Source of the DNA: Gossypium raimondii
Lineage: Eukaryota > Streptophyta > Magnoliopsida > Malvales > Malvaceae
Direction: 5' to 3'
Length of the DNA stretch: 64,000 nucleotides
Assembly: GCF_025698545.1 (NCBI RefSeq)
Contig: NC_068576.1
Location: forward strand, 53,602,390 to 53,666,389
Shown here: in pieces, positions 1 to 12,223 of the stretch
How the letters are laid out: each line of letters opens with the position of its first letter
Numbering within the stretch: position 1 is the stretch's first letter
Made by a program: the position numbers and the translations under genes
Notes under the pieces: generated by a model
Told to the model about the DNA's origin: nothing
The model's database searches: none
What the model saw: only the letters and a program-made list of their open reading frames with translations

Positions 1-684
1 TTGATTAGAAGAAGTCTCATTCTTCCCAAGCCTCACCCGAGATATATTATTACGCCCTGAATGCTTCAAATACTCATCCTTTGAACCGAAATATGACTGA
101 ATCCCAGCAAAAGAACTCTCGTTTACCTTGAATTTTCCGTTAGCCTGAACTGAATAGCTCCTACTCTTAATAAATTGACTATTATTTACACCGCTTGGTT
201 TCTCATTTTCTCTTCGACTATCAGATAGCAGTTTCTTTATATTAAGCGGCGAATGAATTAATCCTGACCGTGGATTTCTAGCCGTTTCAACGGATCGTGG
301 CCGTTCTTGTTCCTCTGAGTTCAACGGACCGTCGTGTTCGTTCCACAAGTCCTCCGCCCCTTCTTTCATGAACCGATCAGCCAGGGCTTTGATGTGGTCG
401 TTGGGGCTCATGGGGCTATATTGTGTTGGATCGCAACTCGGGTCGGGTCTCCCGGCTAGTTTGGCGCGGATTTGGGATCGGATTCTGGCTTGGTAAAGTT
501 GCTTCTCTTGGTCGAGGAGTCTTTTCTCTTTCTCCTTGGCTTTTTTCTCGTGGAGGCGCTTCCATTGCCACTTGTTCAAGCCGCCGGGGAAGGTCCGAGG
601 ACCGCCTCCCATGGCTCGGGTGAAAATTTGAGTTCGGAGAATCGAATGGGTTTTGGAGCGTAGGAGGAGCACCGCTGAGAACAT
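1..684 (-). CDS. RH48: DEAD-box RNA helicase, N-terminal exon (RH48-like), cut by window edge
   Basis: One open frame runs from the ATG at 684 down to base 1 without a stop, giving the first 228 residues. The protein starts MFSAVLLLRSKTHSILRTQI, rich in Arg, Ser and hydrophobic residues and lacking acids, as expected of a mitochondrial or plastid targeting peptide. It continues with MGGGPRTFPGGLNKWQWKRL, a Lys/Glu-rich stretch, and SPMSPNDHIKALADRFMKEG near residue 92. I recall this N-terminal region from plant DEAD-box helicases of the RH48/RH31/RH33 group, RH48 (At1g63250) being closest. The ATP-binding and DEAD core would lie beyond the left edge, so the helicase activity is inferred from family memory and is not seen. 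A second in-frame ATG at the MGGGPRTFPGG motif (Met25) could serve as an alternative, non-targeted start. The next gene on the same strand ends 711 bp upstream. Confidence 0.7.
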   Translation of the reverse strand, partial: MFSAVLLLRSKTHSILRTQIFTRAMGGGPRTFPGGLNKWQWKRLHEKKAKEKEKRLLDQEKQLYQARIRSQIRAKLAGRPDPSCDPTQYSPMSPNDHIKALADRFMKEGAEDLWNEHDGPLNSEEQERPRSVETARNPRSGLIHSPLNIKKLLSDSRRENEKPSGVNNSQFIKSRSYSVQANGKFKVNESSFAGIQSYFGSKDEYLKHSGRNNISRVRLGKNETSSNQ

Positions 685-1394
685 GGCTGGGGTTTGGGGT
701 TTAAGACAGAACTTGGAATTTTGGTTTTAAATATTGGTTCATTTCAATATCTTGCATGAGGAAACGACGACGTTTGCTGTTTAACGTAAACCCAAATGGA
801 AATTGCTTAAAAGAATTTGTGGACCATGTAATGTCACCCATCGATCATTTATTTCTGATAATTTTAAATGAGTTAAACATACTCCTCCCTCAATCACTAA
901 TGAAATTCATCATTCACTATAATAAAAGAGTACAAACAAAAAAATAAATAATGTCAAGTTGTATCTTACGTGATTTGTAAGCTTATTTGTGGCTGGTTGT
1001 CAGCCTAGCCCCCCTAACGGATCTCATATAAAAGAAAATGTTTACCACAATATACTAAAATTTAACTTGCAAAGTCTTTAAGAAAAACTATATAAACATT
1101 AGAAGTGGCAGTTTACAGTGATAAATTCGATCATTAATCCAATGTTTATGAAACATATAAAATTCTTTTGAAAGGAAGATACACTGCTTATATATTTTGT
1201 GATGCAACATGATTATAATAGTTGCCATTGTAAGTGGGGTGCACAAGAGAAGAGAATCCAATCCCCCCAACACTAAGTCTCCCCATGGTTTCAGACTTTC
1301 ACTTCGCTCTCTTTATCACCCTTTGAAAGCGACTTTCGGGATCAAAGGAGTTCCAAATTCGGTCAAGAATATCCTGATAAGATGAAAAAGAACC
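685..1394. other. Intergenic: promoter of RH48-like gene and 3' UTR of SDP-like gene
   Basis: About 710 bp separate the start of the helicase gene from the stop of the upstream minus-strand gene. The left part must hold the helicase promoter and the right part the 3' UTR of the S1-domain gene. Short open frames here have no family resemblance or splice context. No repeat or RNA gene was recognised. Confidence 0.5.
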
Positions 1395-4300
1395 CTACAC
1401 CACTCTATTTGTGCATGATTGTATTGTGGATTTAATCTCTTCCTTATCCAATGTCGTTTCAACAATCACCTGCCAAAAATACAAGATTTGTCATCCATGT
1501 CTGCCTTGTTTACTGCATTTCAGACATGATAATAAGGTTGTATATAGGTTGTCTTAAGATAATAGACATCTAATGAAATGGGAGGAAAAAATTCACAGAA
1601 GATCCTCAAAAGCCTTTTTACATTCATATTTCCTTTTTGGAAATCCTTTTTTTTCCCCTTATCCCAGTGTAAGTGCGTCGTAAAAAATGAGGGTGTGAGC
1701 ATGTGACAGAACTGTAATATCAACCTTACCTCTTGTACTTTGTTTCCGGATCGAGCAAGTAACTTGTATTGATTCTCAAACATGGATGCCATATAAACCT
1801 GCACCAAAAGATAGATCAGAAAGCAGATAATTCTCAAATCAAATCCGAATAAAAAAAGAAACTGACCAATTTCTTAAATACTTGTAAGAAAAGTTTCAAG
1901 TAAATAGTTTCATTTCCATAACCTAACCAATTGAGGATTATATTATGAAGTGCATACGCCTAGATTTGAAATATAGCAAAACTTTTGGCACCTAAAAGAT
2001 GGCACAGTCATGTATGAGATTTTTTCTAACAGTTCTATTCAATTTTCACCAACTTTAGCCTACCGCATGTAGTTGATATGTTGAAGCTATCATACCTGGA
2101 ATGTTGGCGCCAAACCAGGGCTCAAGAAAAATCGGCCCTTTGAAACTGACTGAATTCCTTCAATCTGTTCCAATTCTTTGATAAGTGATTCCACATCAGG
2201 CCACTGTCAACATTTAACATCAGTGTGTGAGGATAAACCATGCCAAATGCGAGTACAAAAATGACAACATAGAAGATAAGAAACATTTGTCACAGGGTCT
2301 AAACAAAAACCTCAGTGTCTGCTTGTGCTGCTTGTAATCTTCCATCTAAGTTATCATGATCACCAACCACAGACTCCAAGGCCTCAACCAGTGGATCTGG
2401 CTGTCGTGTGAAAAGAGAAAAAAGAGGATCACAACATATTGAAAATCATGGCCTAAAACAACTGAGAAAATTTTAAAATTCAAGAACCGAGTTGCTTGTT
2501 GATTACCGTTATCTCCTTCAATGATAAAAATATACGGTCAAGTGTGAAATCCAATTGGTGGACTTTGGCCTCGACAATCTGAAATCATGAAGATCACTTG
2601 AAAATTATATTCATGGCCTACAAATAAATAGCTTCATGGAGTTTCAGATAAACAAAGCATCATGATGAAACACAAGTAAAAGCAAGACATGAAAGATCAT
2701 AAGGCTTTTAACCCTTCCAGGTCCTGCTTATTTATCATTCATTCCCTAAAAAAATAGGACTAATCTGCCAGTAAACTCAAATACCTGACCAATTTTGAAA
2801 TGTGACAAAGGATCCAAGGTGGCATCCCATGATACTTCCGTCTGGTGAATCAAAGCAGGCACGCCTTCAACCTATAAAGTACAACTAAATCACAATTTGA
2901 AAGGGGGGAGAATACATTTAATGATTTCTAGTCTAACTGGCATGGATGTTGTGGCTTCATGCTAAGGAAGTGTATGTTCAAAGGAAAAACCAACAGAAAG
3001 GAGCAAATAACCGCCACTTCTCTTCTGAAAGAGCATTTAGTATACTAATTGTTAATATATTGTAACAATGCTGAGAAATTGTTTACCTCCACAAATATAC
3101 CAAAATAAGTTATTTTCTTGATGCAGCATTTTATAACATCCCCAACACGAAGCTTGGCCTGCAACAAAAAATGGCATAAGAGCTTGAAGAGTTTCTTGTT
3201 TTGTCAAGTTAAGCACAGTCAAGATTTTAGTTTGCCAACACTAGTTCAAGTTCTCATCTATATGAAAAGACAAACGATTTAAATATAATTTTCTGGAAAG
3301 TATTACTGCAGAAAGTGACAACACTCGCAGAAATTTATTACAAAACATAGAAGATGAGCAACATAAGTAAAGTATTTAAGGAAATATTTTAAAACAATAT
3401 AGCTACTCACCATAACATTTCTCTTTTTCTCTATTAACTCTTCCTTTTCTTTTGGCCTCAGAGAAACTATAAGTTTTCTGAACTTTCTGTCAGCCATTAG
3501 CACATTTACTTTGACTCTCTGTAAATGTTAAGCATATCAGTATACAAAATGGAAATAAAGACAACAATTTAAAAAATATATATCAATATCTTCGAACCTG
3601 ACCAACAAATGAGGTCAAGAATTTAAGCTTCTCTTGATCATAAATCCTCAAAAGATCTTCCAATTTCATATCCGGTGAAAATTTCCCCTCAAACTGTTGG
3701 TTGTTTTCTGAATCTGAGGTTGAATCTAGAGAAGAGTTTTTGCTCATTGCATCAGAACTTCCAATGACTCCTAAGTTCTGCTTATAAGCAGATGGGTCTA
3801 AACCCCTCTGTCTCAACCATGATTCGAAAGCTAAGAACTTCCATTTAGCAGCCAGGTTTCGGTAAGGCAAAAATCCAATTAAAGAACCAAAAGATACCTA
3901 TAATGATGCAATAAAATCACAAGTCACAAACAAAGTGCATGTTTAGCAAATAGACATGATAGAAGGAAGAGTTTCACTTACAGCAAAACCTCTCGTACTA
4001 GAGCTTATTAACTCCACTTCTGCCTTTCGTCCGGTCTTAAGCAAATCTTCTAACCTGTTCCAATCACTATCCTACAATTGTACAAGATGTCAGGAATGAT
4101 CAGACATCTAAAGTGATGCTACAGAAACGTGGAGTAATAACTTAGGGAGAAAACACTACGGTAAGCTGACCTCCTGGGGTGATACAGAAGGGAGATCACC
4201 ATAATCTTCAAGATTGGTGGGAACAGGAGCAGTTTCTGCTTTACCGGATTCTGATGTTTCTTTCACGGTTTGATCTAATCTATAAGAAAGGTATTTGTTA

Positions 4301-5739
4301 ATCACAACTCCACCAGCTAAAGAAGAAATGTCCCAACATTAAGAATAAATTTGGCACCTTCTTGGCTTCCCCTGTAGTGCAGCTTCCATAGAGAGACTGA
4401 TGCCAGATTCCTCAGTAGACACCCTATTACTTCGCTCAGCTGACTGCATTCCTTGAAAAACGCAGAAAAACACAATCTTCAATGCTTCACATTAAAGGGT
4501 TTCTAATCTCCTAGATAAGGGGTAGTTAAGAATCCACCAAAGTAAAACTTGACACTGAAAAAAAAAAGGAACTTCATGAACTAACATGGTGCATTACCAA
4601 TTAAGGAGTGATCCTCTATCTCTGGTTTCTTGGGGATCAAACCATGCCCCGCTTCTGATGCTTCTTCAACACTACTCTTTGTTGCACTAGCCAGCATGTG
4701 AGCTTCTATCTCTGCCTCAAACCTTTCCGCCTCAACTTCTAAATCCTCAAATTGCTCTACTTCTTCACCTATCTTTGTAGTGACACTTAACTGTTCAGGC
4801 TTTTTCAATAATGTAAAATCACCAATTCCGTCCTCCACTTCTTTCTCTTTCTCCACCCCAACAATATCATCAGAATCTTGTTTCTCATCAATGCTTGTAT
4901 CAACGCTCATCGGTTCCGGCTTTCTCAACAAAGTCATATCAGTAAATTGTTCCTTTGCCTTTTCATTCCTCATTCTTAATGACAAATTTGATTTCATCCT
5001 AAACCTGGATGGCCTATCTTCTACATCATCTTCATTAACTACAGTTGGTTTTCTCAATATAACATTTGGAAGCTTACTCTTTCTCGCACTATCCATAGCC
5101 TTCTCACCCGATACAGTTGGCCTCTTTATTTCAGATGCAGGAGGCTTAACATCAGTTTCAAACTTGATTCCCTTCTTTGGAACAGGACGAACTAAATTTA
5201 AACCATCAGAAGATGTGGAAGTTGATTTCTTTTCAACATCAAAAGGGACCTCTTCTACGTCCACTATTTGACCCTTGTTTTTATAAAATGATTTCTCAAT
5301 TTCAATATAAGATGCTTCAGGATTTGCTTTTCTACCCATTATCTGAAAAAAACCAAAATGCAATAACATTGAAAAAAGTCATAAAAAAGGAAAATTCAAA
5401 CAATAAGAAATATGGGTGTTTCAAAAAAGAAAGAAAAAAAGTAAATTTTCTCTAAATTAAGCATAAAAACATAAAAATAAAAGAGAAAGAGAAAAAGGGT
5501 ACTTTGGCAAGGGTGAGTTTGGGGTCTTCCCCAAGCAAGCGACCAAACTTGAGCTCCATTTGGTCCCATTTGTCAAGCTTTGGCTCTTCTTTCTGCGCAA
5601 AAACCCTAAAAGAAACCCTTTTCGAGCTTCTTTTCACTCGTACTCTTGACAATGTTACAGAAGGAAACAACGAAAACTTGTAGACAGAGAAGGAAGCACC
5701 GACGGCGGTGGTTGCGGCGGCGCAAGATAAAGAGTCCAT
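1395..5739 (-). CDS. SDP: Chloroplast S1 RNA-binding domain protein, SDP-like (At1g12800 type)
   Basis: Fourteen exons join with GT-AG borders and consistent phase: 5739-5503, 5342-4598, 4451-4358, 4279-4171, 4071-3982, 3897-3598, 3518-3411, 3158-3087, 2871-2785, 2578-2507, 2400-2311, 2203-2096, 1798-1730, 1469-1395. The product is 751 aa; I recall about 767 for Arabidopsis SDP. Residues 1-50 form a Ser/Arg-rich chloroplast transit peptide. Residues 53-110 carry the family signature KWDQMELKFGRLLGEDPKLT and PEASYIEIEKSFYKNKG. A long acidic, low-complexity middle follows. A diverged S1-like fold lies at about 396-450 (RGFAVSFGSLIGFLPYRNL) and a clear S1/OB fold at about 562-638 (GDVIKCCIKKITYFGIFVEV, then VPALIHQTEVS). 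SDP binds RNA in plastids and is needed for chloroplast rRNA processing (family knowledge). The ATG at 5739 was chosen because it opens the transit peptide. Two G-boxes lie upstream. Confidence 0.88.
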
Positions 5740-5974
5740 TTGTAGGGCCAAAGTGAAAGCAAGCTCATCAAACGGCGTCGTCTAGCATTGCCAAAATTGT
5801 TGATCCTTGAAGCCTGGGATTGAAATTTGAGGCTTGGTGGAAGGGATAATTAAAAAAAAAGTACTTTGAACTGTGGGATGAAGCAAGCAGAAGATATGAT
5901 ATGAGCAACATTATCTATCACTAAGGTAATAATGCCCACATGGCAGTTCAATTTGACATCCCCTATTACTTCGC

Positions 5975-6027
5975 CACGTGTGATCAACTCTGCTGGAGGT
6001 TCGTAAGAGAAATGGCTCTAACACGTG
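5975..6027. promoter_or_regulatory. Pair of G-boxes (CACGTG) upstream of the SDP-like gene
   Basis: CACGTG occurs at 5975-5980 and again at 6022-6027, 47 bp apart. They lie about 236 and 283 bp upstream of the SDP-like start codon. G-boxes bind bZIP and bHLH factors and are common in promoters of light-responsive plastid genes. Their use here is inferred from position only. Confidence 0.45.
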
Positions 6028-6197
6028 GCATGTTTAGAGGCCATGTAAAATTTTAGAATGAAATTCCATTTAATTTTGAGGCCTGAACTCAATGGAGCAA
6101 GAGCAACCCAACCCAGATTCAGGGGCTTCCATGGATGCTAACAAATAAGCCTGAAAAACTTTTTAGCAGGGTCTCAAATTCAATTTGGGATATGCTT

Positions 6198-6873
6198 TAG
6201 AGGTGCTTATGGGTTGAGCCGAGTCGGGTTTGGGCCTTGCTCAACTAAAAATTTAGGCTTATTTATTAGGTTTGGGTTCAGCCCGGCCTAAAAAATAAGC
6301 CTAAAATTTTATCCAATCTCGACTTGGATAAAAATGCTAAAACCCGAGCCCGACCAGGTCTGCCTGTATTACTTTTTATATAATTTTTAAATATATATAA
6401 TACATCAAAAATACTAAAAACATCAAAATAAATATTTCCCAAGAAATTGAAAATAAATTTTAAAAAATATGTAGACTTAAATAACACTAAGATAAATGAA
6501 ACTTAACAAGCAAATGCCTATAAAATAATAACAAAATTAACAAATGCCTTTAAAATAATAACAAAATTAACAATAAAATAAGTTTTAAACAATATGCAAA
6601 CAATAACAACAAAATAGTAGCAACATAATAGTAAAAAGGTAGCAAAATAAAGGAGAAAATAACATTTAAAAAGAAAAAGAGTAGATTTTTTTTGTCCTTT
6701 AGTGAATTCGGACCGAGCCAAAAATGCCTTACTCGAGGCCTGACCTGTTTTTAAAAGGGCCTTATTTTTTTATCCAAGCCCATTTTTCGGGCCTATATTT
6801 TTGCCTAAATCCTCCCACATTTCGGGCAGGCCTTCGGGCCGGACTATATGGCCTGACTCATGATCAGGTCTTA
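6198..6873. mobile_element. Non-autonomous terminal-inverted-repeat element, GC-rich-ended family, diverged long copy
   Basis: The left end starts TAGAGGTGCTTATGGGTTGAG and the right end reads as its diverged inverse (CATGATCAGGTCTTA). The GC-rich ends (GGGCC, CGGGC motifs) flank a very AT-rich core. It matches the ends and layout of the elements at 39769 and 63154 but has a longer core. The flanking 9-mers GATATGCTT and TATCTGCTT agree at 7 of 9 positions, as an old 9-bp target duplication would. Its core shares sequence with 13,080-13,210. It carries no plausible coding region; the open frames inside are accidental. Confidence 0.6.
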
Positions 6874-8574
6874 TCTGCTTCCATAATTTTTTATTTTTTT
6901 ATTTTACATAAAAAGTATAATTAGATGTTATCAATAGATCAAAACAAAACGAATGTTAACTGAAGGTTTAAATATAAGTTCTTTAAGTTGGTTGAAGTAC
7001 CGTATCAATATAAGAGAATGTGAATTCAAACGTTTTTGTTCTCTTATTCAAAATTTTAAAAAAAATTATAAATAATTTTAGACATTGTATGAATTTTTTA
7101 TTCAAATCCTTTTATTTTTTCTTAAAATTTTATAGACAATAAATGTACCAAAAGTAATTAATATCAATCATAAAATATTAATAAATTTCATTTAGACATT
7201 TTTTTATCATTTGTAATGCGTATACATATATATATATATATATATATATTTAGAATTTTCTATCCTCAATTTATTTGTAATAAGCATATAATCATTTATT
7301 ACAATTAAATTAACAACTTTTTATAAAAAAATATCATTTTTATTAAAGCAAATAAAAATGATTGTGTTAGACATAGATTGTTTTAAATTAAATAATGGTT
7401 ATGGTCTCTTTATATATTTAAATTTAGAGTTTAATATTTATTCTTTAATTTGATATAATTTGGTTCCTCTACATGATGTCATTAATTATTCGGTAAAAAA
7501 TCAGGTTCAATTTTTTTCTTAAAATATCCATTCCAACTTTATGCTGCACACACATACCGTGTTAGAAAAGTGCTTTTAAGAGAAATTCATGTTATCATTT
7601 TAACCGATATAGATAAGGATTCTAACTATTTAAACTAACTAATATAGAGATCAAAACTACAATCTTACTGTCATATTATAATGACTAAAAAATAGTTGAT
7701 CATTAGTTAGTATTAGCATCCTTAATATTTTGGCAGCCCACCTGAAATTAAAAAAAAAACTTATTTCAATTTATCATGTCAAATTAATTTTTATTAAAAT
7801 CAACACAATTTTAATCAAAATAGATAAAATGTTAATTACTTGGACTAACTAAAATTTTATAATCAAATTATGTCAAATTAAAATATAAATATTAAATATC
7901 AAATGTTATTATAAGTAAAATATTAGTTTAGTTTTTTAAAATATATTTTTTATTTTTTATTTAAAAATATTTATATTTTTTAAAAATAAAAAATGGAAAA
8001 TAAAATAAATATATGTCAAATATGAAAACAAGTTTTGGGCTTATATTACCAAATATGAGAAATAAAATAAAAAGTTTAAATGGATTTGAATAAGGATAAT
8101 AGATTTTATATTTTTTATAAGAATGATTTTTTGTATTTATATAAGTTTCATCTACAAATATTGTTTAACAAAACAAGGAAAATAATTTTATATTTTAATT
8201 TTCATATAAAAAACATTTTTAAAATTTTGAAGCAAAAAGTTTTATTTAGTGTTTTAAACAAAAAAGGTGTTACAAGAGATTTGAGACAAACATTTCAAGC
8301 AATGGAAAACTATAGGAATCTGATTTCAAAAGCAAAGCAATGGTGAAAGTCTGAACACAAACCCCCTGCCCTTAGTCCCATTACAAATTTGATTCCCTTT
8401 TCCCATCTCATTTCCAATGACAAATGACACAATAAATTTGGACCAACACCTTGAATTTGCTTGCAAGGTGGAGAACTGGGGAGACCCTTGGAGCCATAGG
8501 AAGAACTTCAACAGAACAAGGTCAAGCACCGCAATTCGGATAAATCCCCTGATCGTTCAGTGAGCATTCCACTA
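6874..8574. other. AT-rich intergenic DNA with an (AT)n run
   Basis: This stretch is about 75-80% A+T and includes an (AT) dinucleotide run at 7226-7249. The rest is low-complexity. An 88-codon frame at 8080-8346 is made of Lys, Asn, Phe and Ile codons forced by base composition, so I do not regard it as a gene. The right end should include the 3' UTR of the LIM gene. Confidence 0.5.
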
Positions 8575-9599
8575 TTAGGTTTCTGCACCATCTTCTTCAG
8601 ATTTTTCTTCTGTTTCTTCTGCTTCTGGTTTCGCATCATCTTCCGATTCGACTGCATCTTCGGGCTTTTGCTCCGGTGAAGATCCTGCCAAGTTTTTCTT
8701 CATGCAGGCTTGCTTGGCAAGGTGACTGTAGCATCCCTTCTCCATGAACAGCTGAGCAAAGTGATGCTTGCAGTAAAGGATACCATCCATTGCAGCATAT
8801 GTTGATGGTGTAAGCAAGCAACCTCCTGGTGAACACCTGAAGCAGGATTTGTGGTAGTTTTCTCCCTCCACTGTCACCTGTTATTGTTTTAACACAAATA
8901 TTCTTCACTCGTTTTCATCTTCAATACGCAATCTATAATATTGTAGTATCATCCTTGCACACGAAAATTTTGTTCAAGGTGGCAGATCAAGAATCTAAAA
9001 GCAAACCTTCTCTAAGGGGTACGCGGTTTTGTTACAGACTCCGCATTTATCTTGTGTGCCTGAGAAGAAGGCTGCAAGTCTGTTCGGAGTCCTTGTCTGC
9101 AAGTAAAATAAAATGAACATCAGTCTTGACATGGCAAATGACAAAAGTTTTTAAGGCAATGGTGGGAGACAGTTCGAGTACCTGCCCATTTGGCTTGTCG
9201 GATTTTTTGGCTGAAAAAACAAACAAACAAGAATAATAATTGTTAGCCAAGATCAAGAGAGAAATGGTTTATAAGGAAAAGGGGCTATCTCACATTGGAA
9301 ATTCTTGGTATAAGTGCCAGTTTCTTTGAAGAGTTGTTCAAAGTGAGGTTTGCAATAAAGCACTCCTTCCATTGAACAATAGTTGCTCATCTGTAAGAAC
9401 AAAAAGTTCATCACTGTCATATTCAGCAATCCTATGACAAAGTAAAAACTACTACAAAACATACCACGAGTAAGCCATTGCAATGGGTGCATTTGAAGCA
9501 GGTCTTATGATAAGGAATCCCATCAGCAGTTAATAAATCAACGAAGTGAACAGTCTTATCACAAACCGTGCATTTATCTATCGTCCCACTAAATGCCAT
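8575..9599 (-). CDS. Two-LIM-domain actin-bundling protein, PLIM2-like
   Basis: Five exons join in phase: 9599-9465, 9390-9294, 9210-9182, 9096-9007 and 8877-8575, giving 217 aa. LIM1 has ligands C10, C13, H31, C34, C37, C40, C58 and H61. LIM2 has C105, C108, H126, C129, C132, C137, C153 and H156. The spacer holds RTPNRLAAFFSGTQDKC. Plant two-LIM proteins bind and bundle actin filaments, and some also act in the nucleus (family knowledge). The C-terminal tail, about residues 186-217, is very acidic (Glu/Asp/Ala-rich). That tail suggests the PLIM2 group, usually pollen-expressed and Ca/pH-responsive, over the WLIM groups. One oddity is Pro where relatives have His in the C-S-H-G-G-C stretch of LIM2; that His is not a zinc ligand. 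The PLIM2 versus WLIM assignment is inference and needs a tree. Confidence 0.88.
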
Positions 9600-10845
9600 C
9601 TTCCTTTTAGAAAAGAAAGGATAAGAAGATAGATTCAAGGGAAGACAAACACCGAGTTCCAGTCGCTATCTCAGAAGAAAGGTGAGATAGGGAAGGAACT
9701 CGGAAAGAATTGTCTACTGTTTTCCTCCTTAAAAATGGTGGAGGATATAATAATATACATGACCCGACGCTTATTAAGGATACGCAATCAATGGTCCTTC
9801 CCTAACTCCTTTGGCAATATATAGACTTCTATAGCTCTAAGAATAGGCCCACGTTTCATGTTGAGTGACAGAGATGCAACCATTTCCTGACAAGTTTTTC
9901 ATTGACGGATCCAGATATTAATTTTAAGTTCACAACGTTATCTAACATAATCCACTCCTTTGTACGTGCCAGCATGATTTAATATATGTATATGTATATA
10001 TGACTTGTCACGTTTGCTGATATTGATTCAGTTGCAATTGTGACAAGTAATTGGTGAGGAACATCAAACAAAACTAATAAAAATAAATTGGTTAGACAAT
10101 TCAGTTTGTATTTATATTTGTGAGTTTATCTAGAAAGTTAGTCCAATTCAACCAATTCATACTACTTCGTAGGTCCCCGGTTTTTTCCTTACTCCAAGAC
10201 TAATGTACCAGTTAGTTCTCAATCCACCCTTGAGCTAATTCACTATCTTTAAATTCTGTAACTTGAGCTAATTCACTAATAGAAGATAATTTAAGTGCAA
10301 TTTCATATTCATACTAAAATCTACATCACTCTCTACCAAGTTATACCCTTATCTATAAAATCAAGTGACTCATTTAAAAAAAAAATGTGCTCTCAAATAA
10401 TTTCTTACTAAACAAAAATATGAGAGCTCACTCTTGCATGAACTACATAAGTCAAGCCTGTCATATATAAGAGTTTTCCCACCGATTTTGAGTTTTTATT
10501 TTTATTTTTTTTCAATAGATCAACATCAAAGATTGCCAACACGAAATCAAGCATGTTATAGTTATCAAACTAGAGCTATAGCTCAAGTTGCAACTGCCTT
10601 TATAACAGGATCAGAACTCCAACACTGAAGTGTATGGCGATGTGATATTCAAATAGGAATTAATGTATTCCACAACATATATTTGTATATATACACACAT
10701 AGATAATGATTAAAAACCAATATTAGAATGTCTTTGACAATTACAAACCAACAAGGGGAAAAGTAATAAGAAAACATAGGCAAAGAATCAAACTAAATTC
10801 CAGGAAGAAAAATGTGTCCTATATATGAAACATTAGTTGAGGATG
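9600..10845. other. Intergenic: LIM promoter and remorin 3' region
   Basis: The LIM gene's promoter must lie in 9600-10,300. A TATA-like ATATTATTATAT occurs on the minus strand near 9750, about 150 bp from the ATG. No transposon was recognised. The frame at 10,434-10,628 has no support. Confidence 0.4.
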
Positions 10846-12223
10846 TTAACTACCGAAACAGCCAAGAAATTTCTTTGGTGTATATCCAGTTGAACGAAAC
10901 TTGGCTGCTGTTTCCTCTATCTTGAGAAAATCTTCACCTTTCTTGGCTTCGATCATCGCTCTTCTTTCTTCAGCTTGTTTATGGAGTTGAGCCACTTTGT
11001 TTTTCATTCTCTCTGCATATTCTTCCTTCTTCTTTTCCAGTTTTTCCTATCAAATAACAAAGCCCTTTGGTTAAATAAAAGTACCCACAATCTATAGAAC
11101 TTGTAATCCAAGCTTTTTTGTGCATTGGGGTTAACAACGTGGGTAATGTCTTTTTTTTACCTCAATGCTCTTTAGCTGTGCTTCTACAGCAGATTTCTTG
11201 GTATTCTCCCATGATCCAATAGCAGATATCTTCTTATATGCCCTGATTTAGCATCAAGTATGGCATTCTATCAGATAATTTAAGTAACCTTTTGATTTAG
11301 TCCCTTTGCCTACTTTTTTAAACCTGAAAAACAAGGATTTGAACAAAGTTTTAGAGATGGGTATGGCTGGCTCTTACTTGTTGTCTATTTTTGCCTTCTC
11401 ATTTTCCTCCCATGCTTTAACTAAAGCTAGTCTTTTTTCTGTCTCAACTCGAGCAAGCACGGAATCTGAAAAATAATTGATATGATAAAAGTCAATTATT
11501 TTTGCAAATAAATTGAAATTAAATCAACATACATATATACCTCTGTTGTTTGGACTTTTCTCTGTAACTGATGGTGGTGTTTCTGCTGCTGCAACTTCTG
11601 CCATTTTCAACCATGTAAAACATGTCAGATAATGTAAAATCATGGGATAGCCTTTATGATTCGGAACTAAAAACTGGCTGAAAATTTTTCCCATCCCAAT
11701 TCAGACTTATTAAGTTCAATAAACAAACATATGATGGGTGGTGTTTCTGGAAATACATCATATAAAAGTAATTACAAGTAATTTGGTAGGACATGCAATC
11801 CATAGCATATTTATGACCAAATTCGTCTAGCAGATGCAGTATCTTGGCACAGAAAGCAGGGGAAACAACAGAGTAACATTTTGATTAAACAAAACAGGAT
11901 CCTCTTCTTTTTTTTCTTTTCAACAGCGCATGCAATCAATATTATCTTCCAAAATATGTTCAAATAACATCTTCAAAAAAAAAAAAAAACCACATACTCT
12001 TCTTTTTTTTTAAATGATTGCCATGACCAAATTAGAAGTTTGAGAGAAACAAGGGAAAAAAAATCATACTTTGAGGAAGAGGGATGATCACACTCTTCTT
12101 CTCTGCACCTGCTTCATCTTCATTCTCCATCTCTTCTTCCTTAACAGGCTGTGGCTGTGGCTGCTGCTGCATGTCCTCCTTGGGTTCAGAGGCTTCCATT
12201 TTATTGGCTTCCTCCTCTCCCAT
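10846..12223 (-). CDS. Remorin family protein
   Basis: Five exons join in phase: 12223-12070, 11597-11541, 11465-11378, 11242-11161 and 11046-10846, giving 193 aa. Residues 1-70 are acidic and Pro/Gln-rich, as in the variable remorin N-terminus. The C-terminal remorin domain follows from about residue 72: SVLARVETEKRLALVKAWEE, AYKKISAIGSWENTKKSAVE, then a Lys/Glu coiled coil with EEYAERMKNKVAQLHKQAEE and RRAMIEAKKGED. The end is TPKKFLGCFGS, with Cys190 in the place where remorins are S-acylated for anchoring in plasma-membrane nanodomains (family knowledge). I took the ATG of MGEEEANKME. The open frame extends upstream to a GTG, but no in-frame ATG precedes it before a stop. Remorins scaffold membrane raft domains and affect plasmodesmata and microbe responses; the role of this member is unknown. 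Confidence 0.92.

Noticed and set aside
4780-5271. 163-codon plus-strand open frame
   Set aside because: It is the exact antisense of SDP-like exon 2, whose low-complexity Glu/Lys/Ser codons leave few stops on the other strand. The minus strand has the family match and splice sites.
8080-8346. 88-codon plus-strand frame
   Set aside because: Lys/Asn/Phe/Ile composition follows directly from about 80% A+T; no start context or family.
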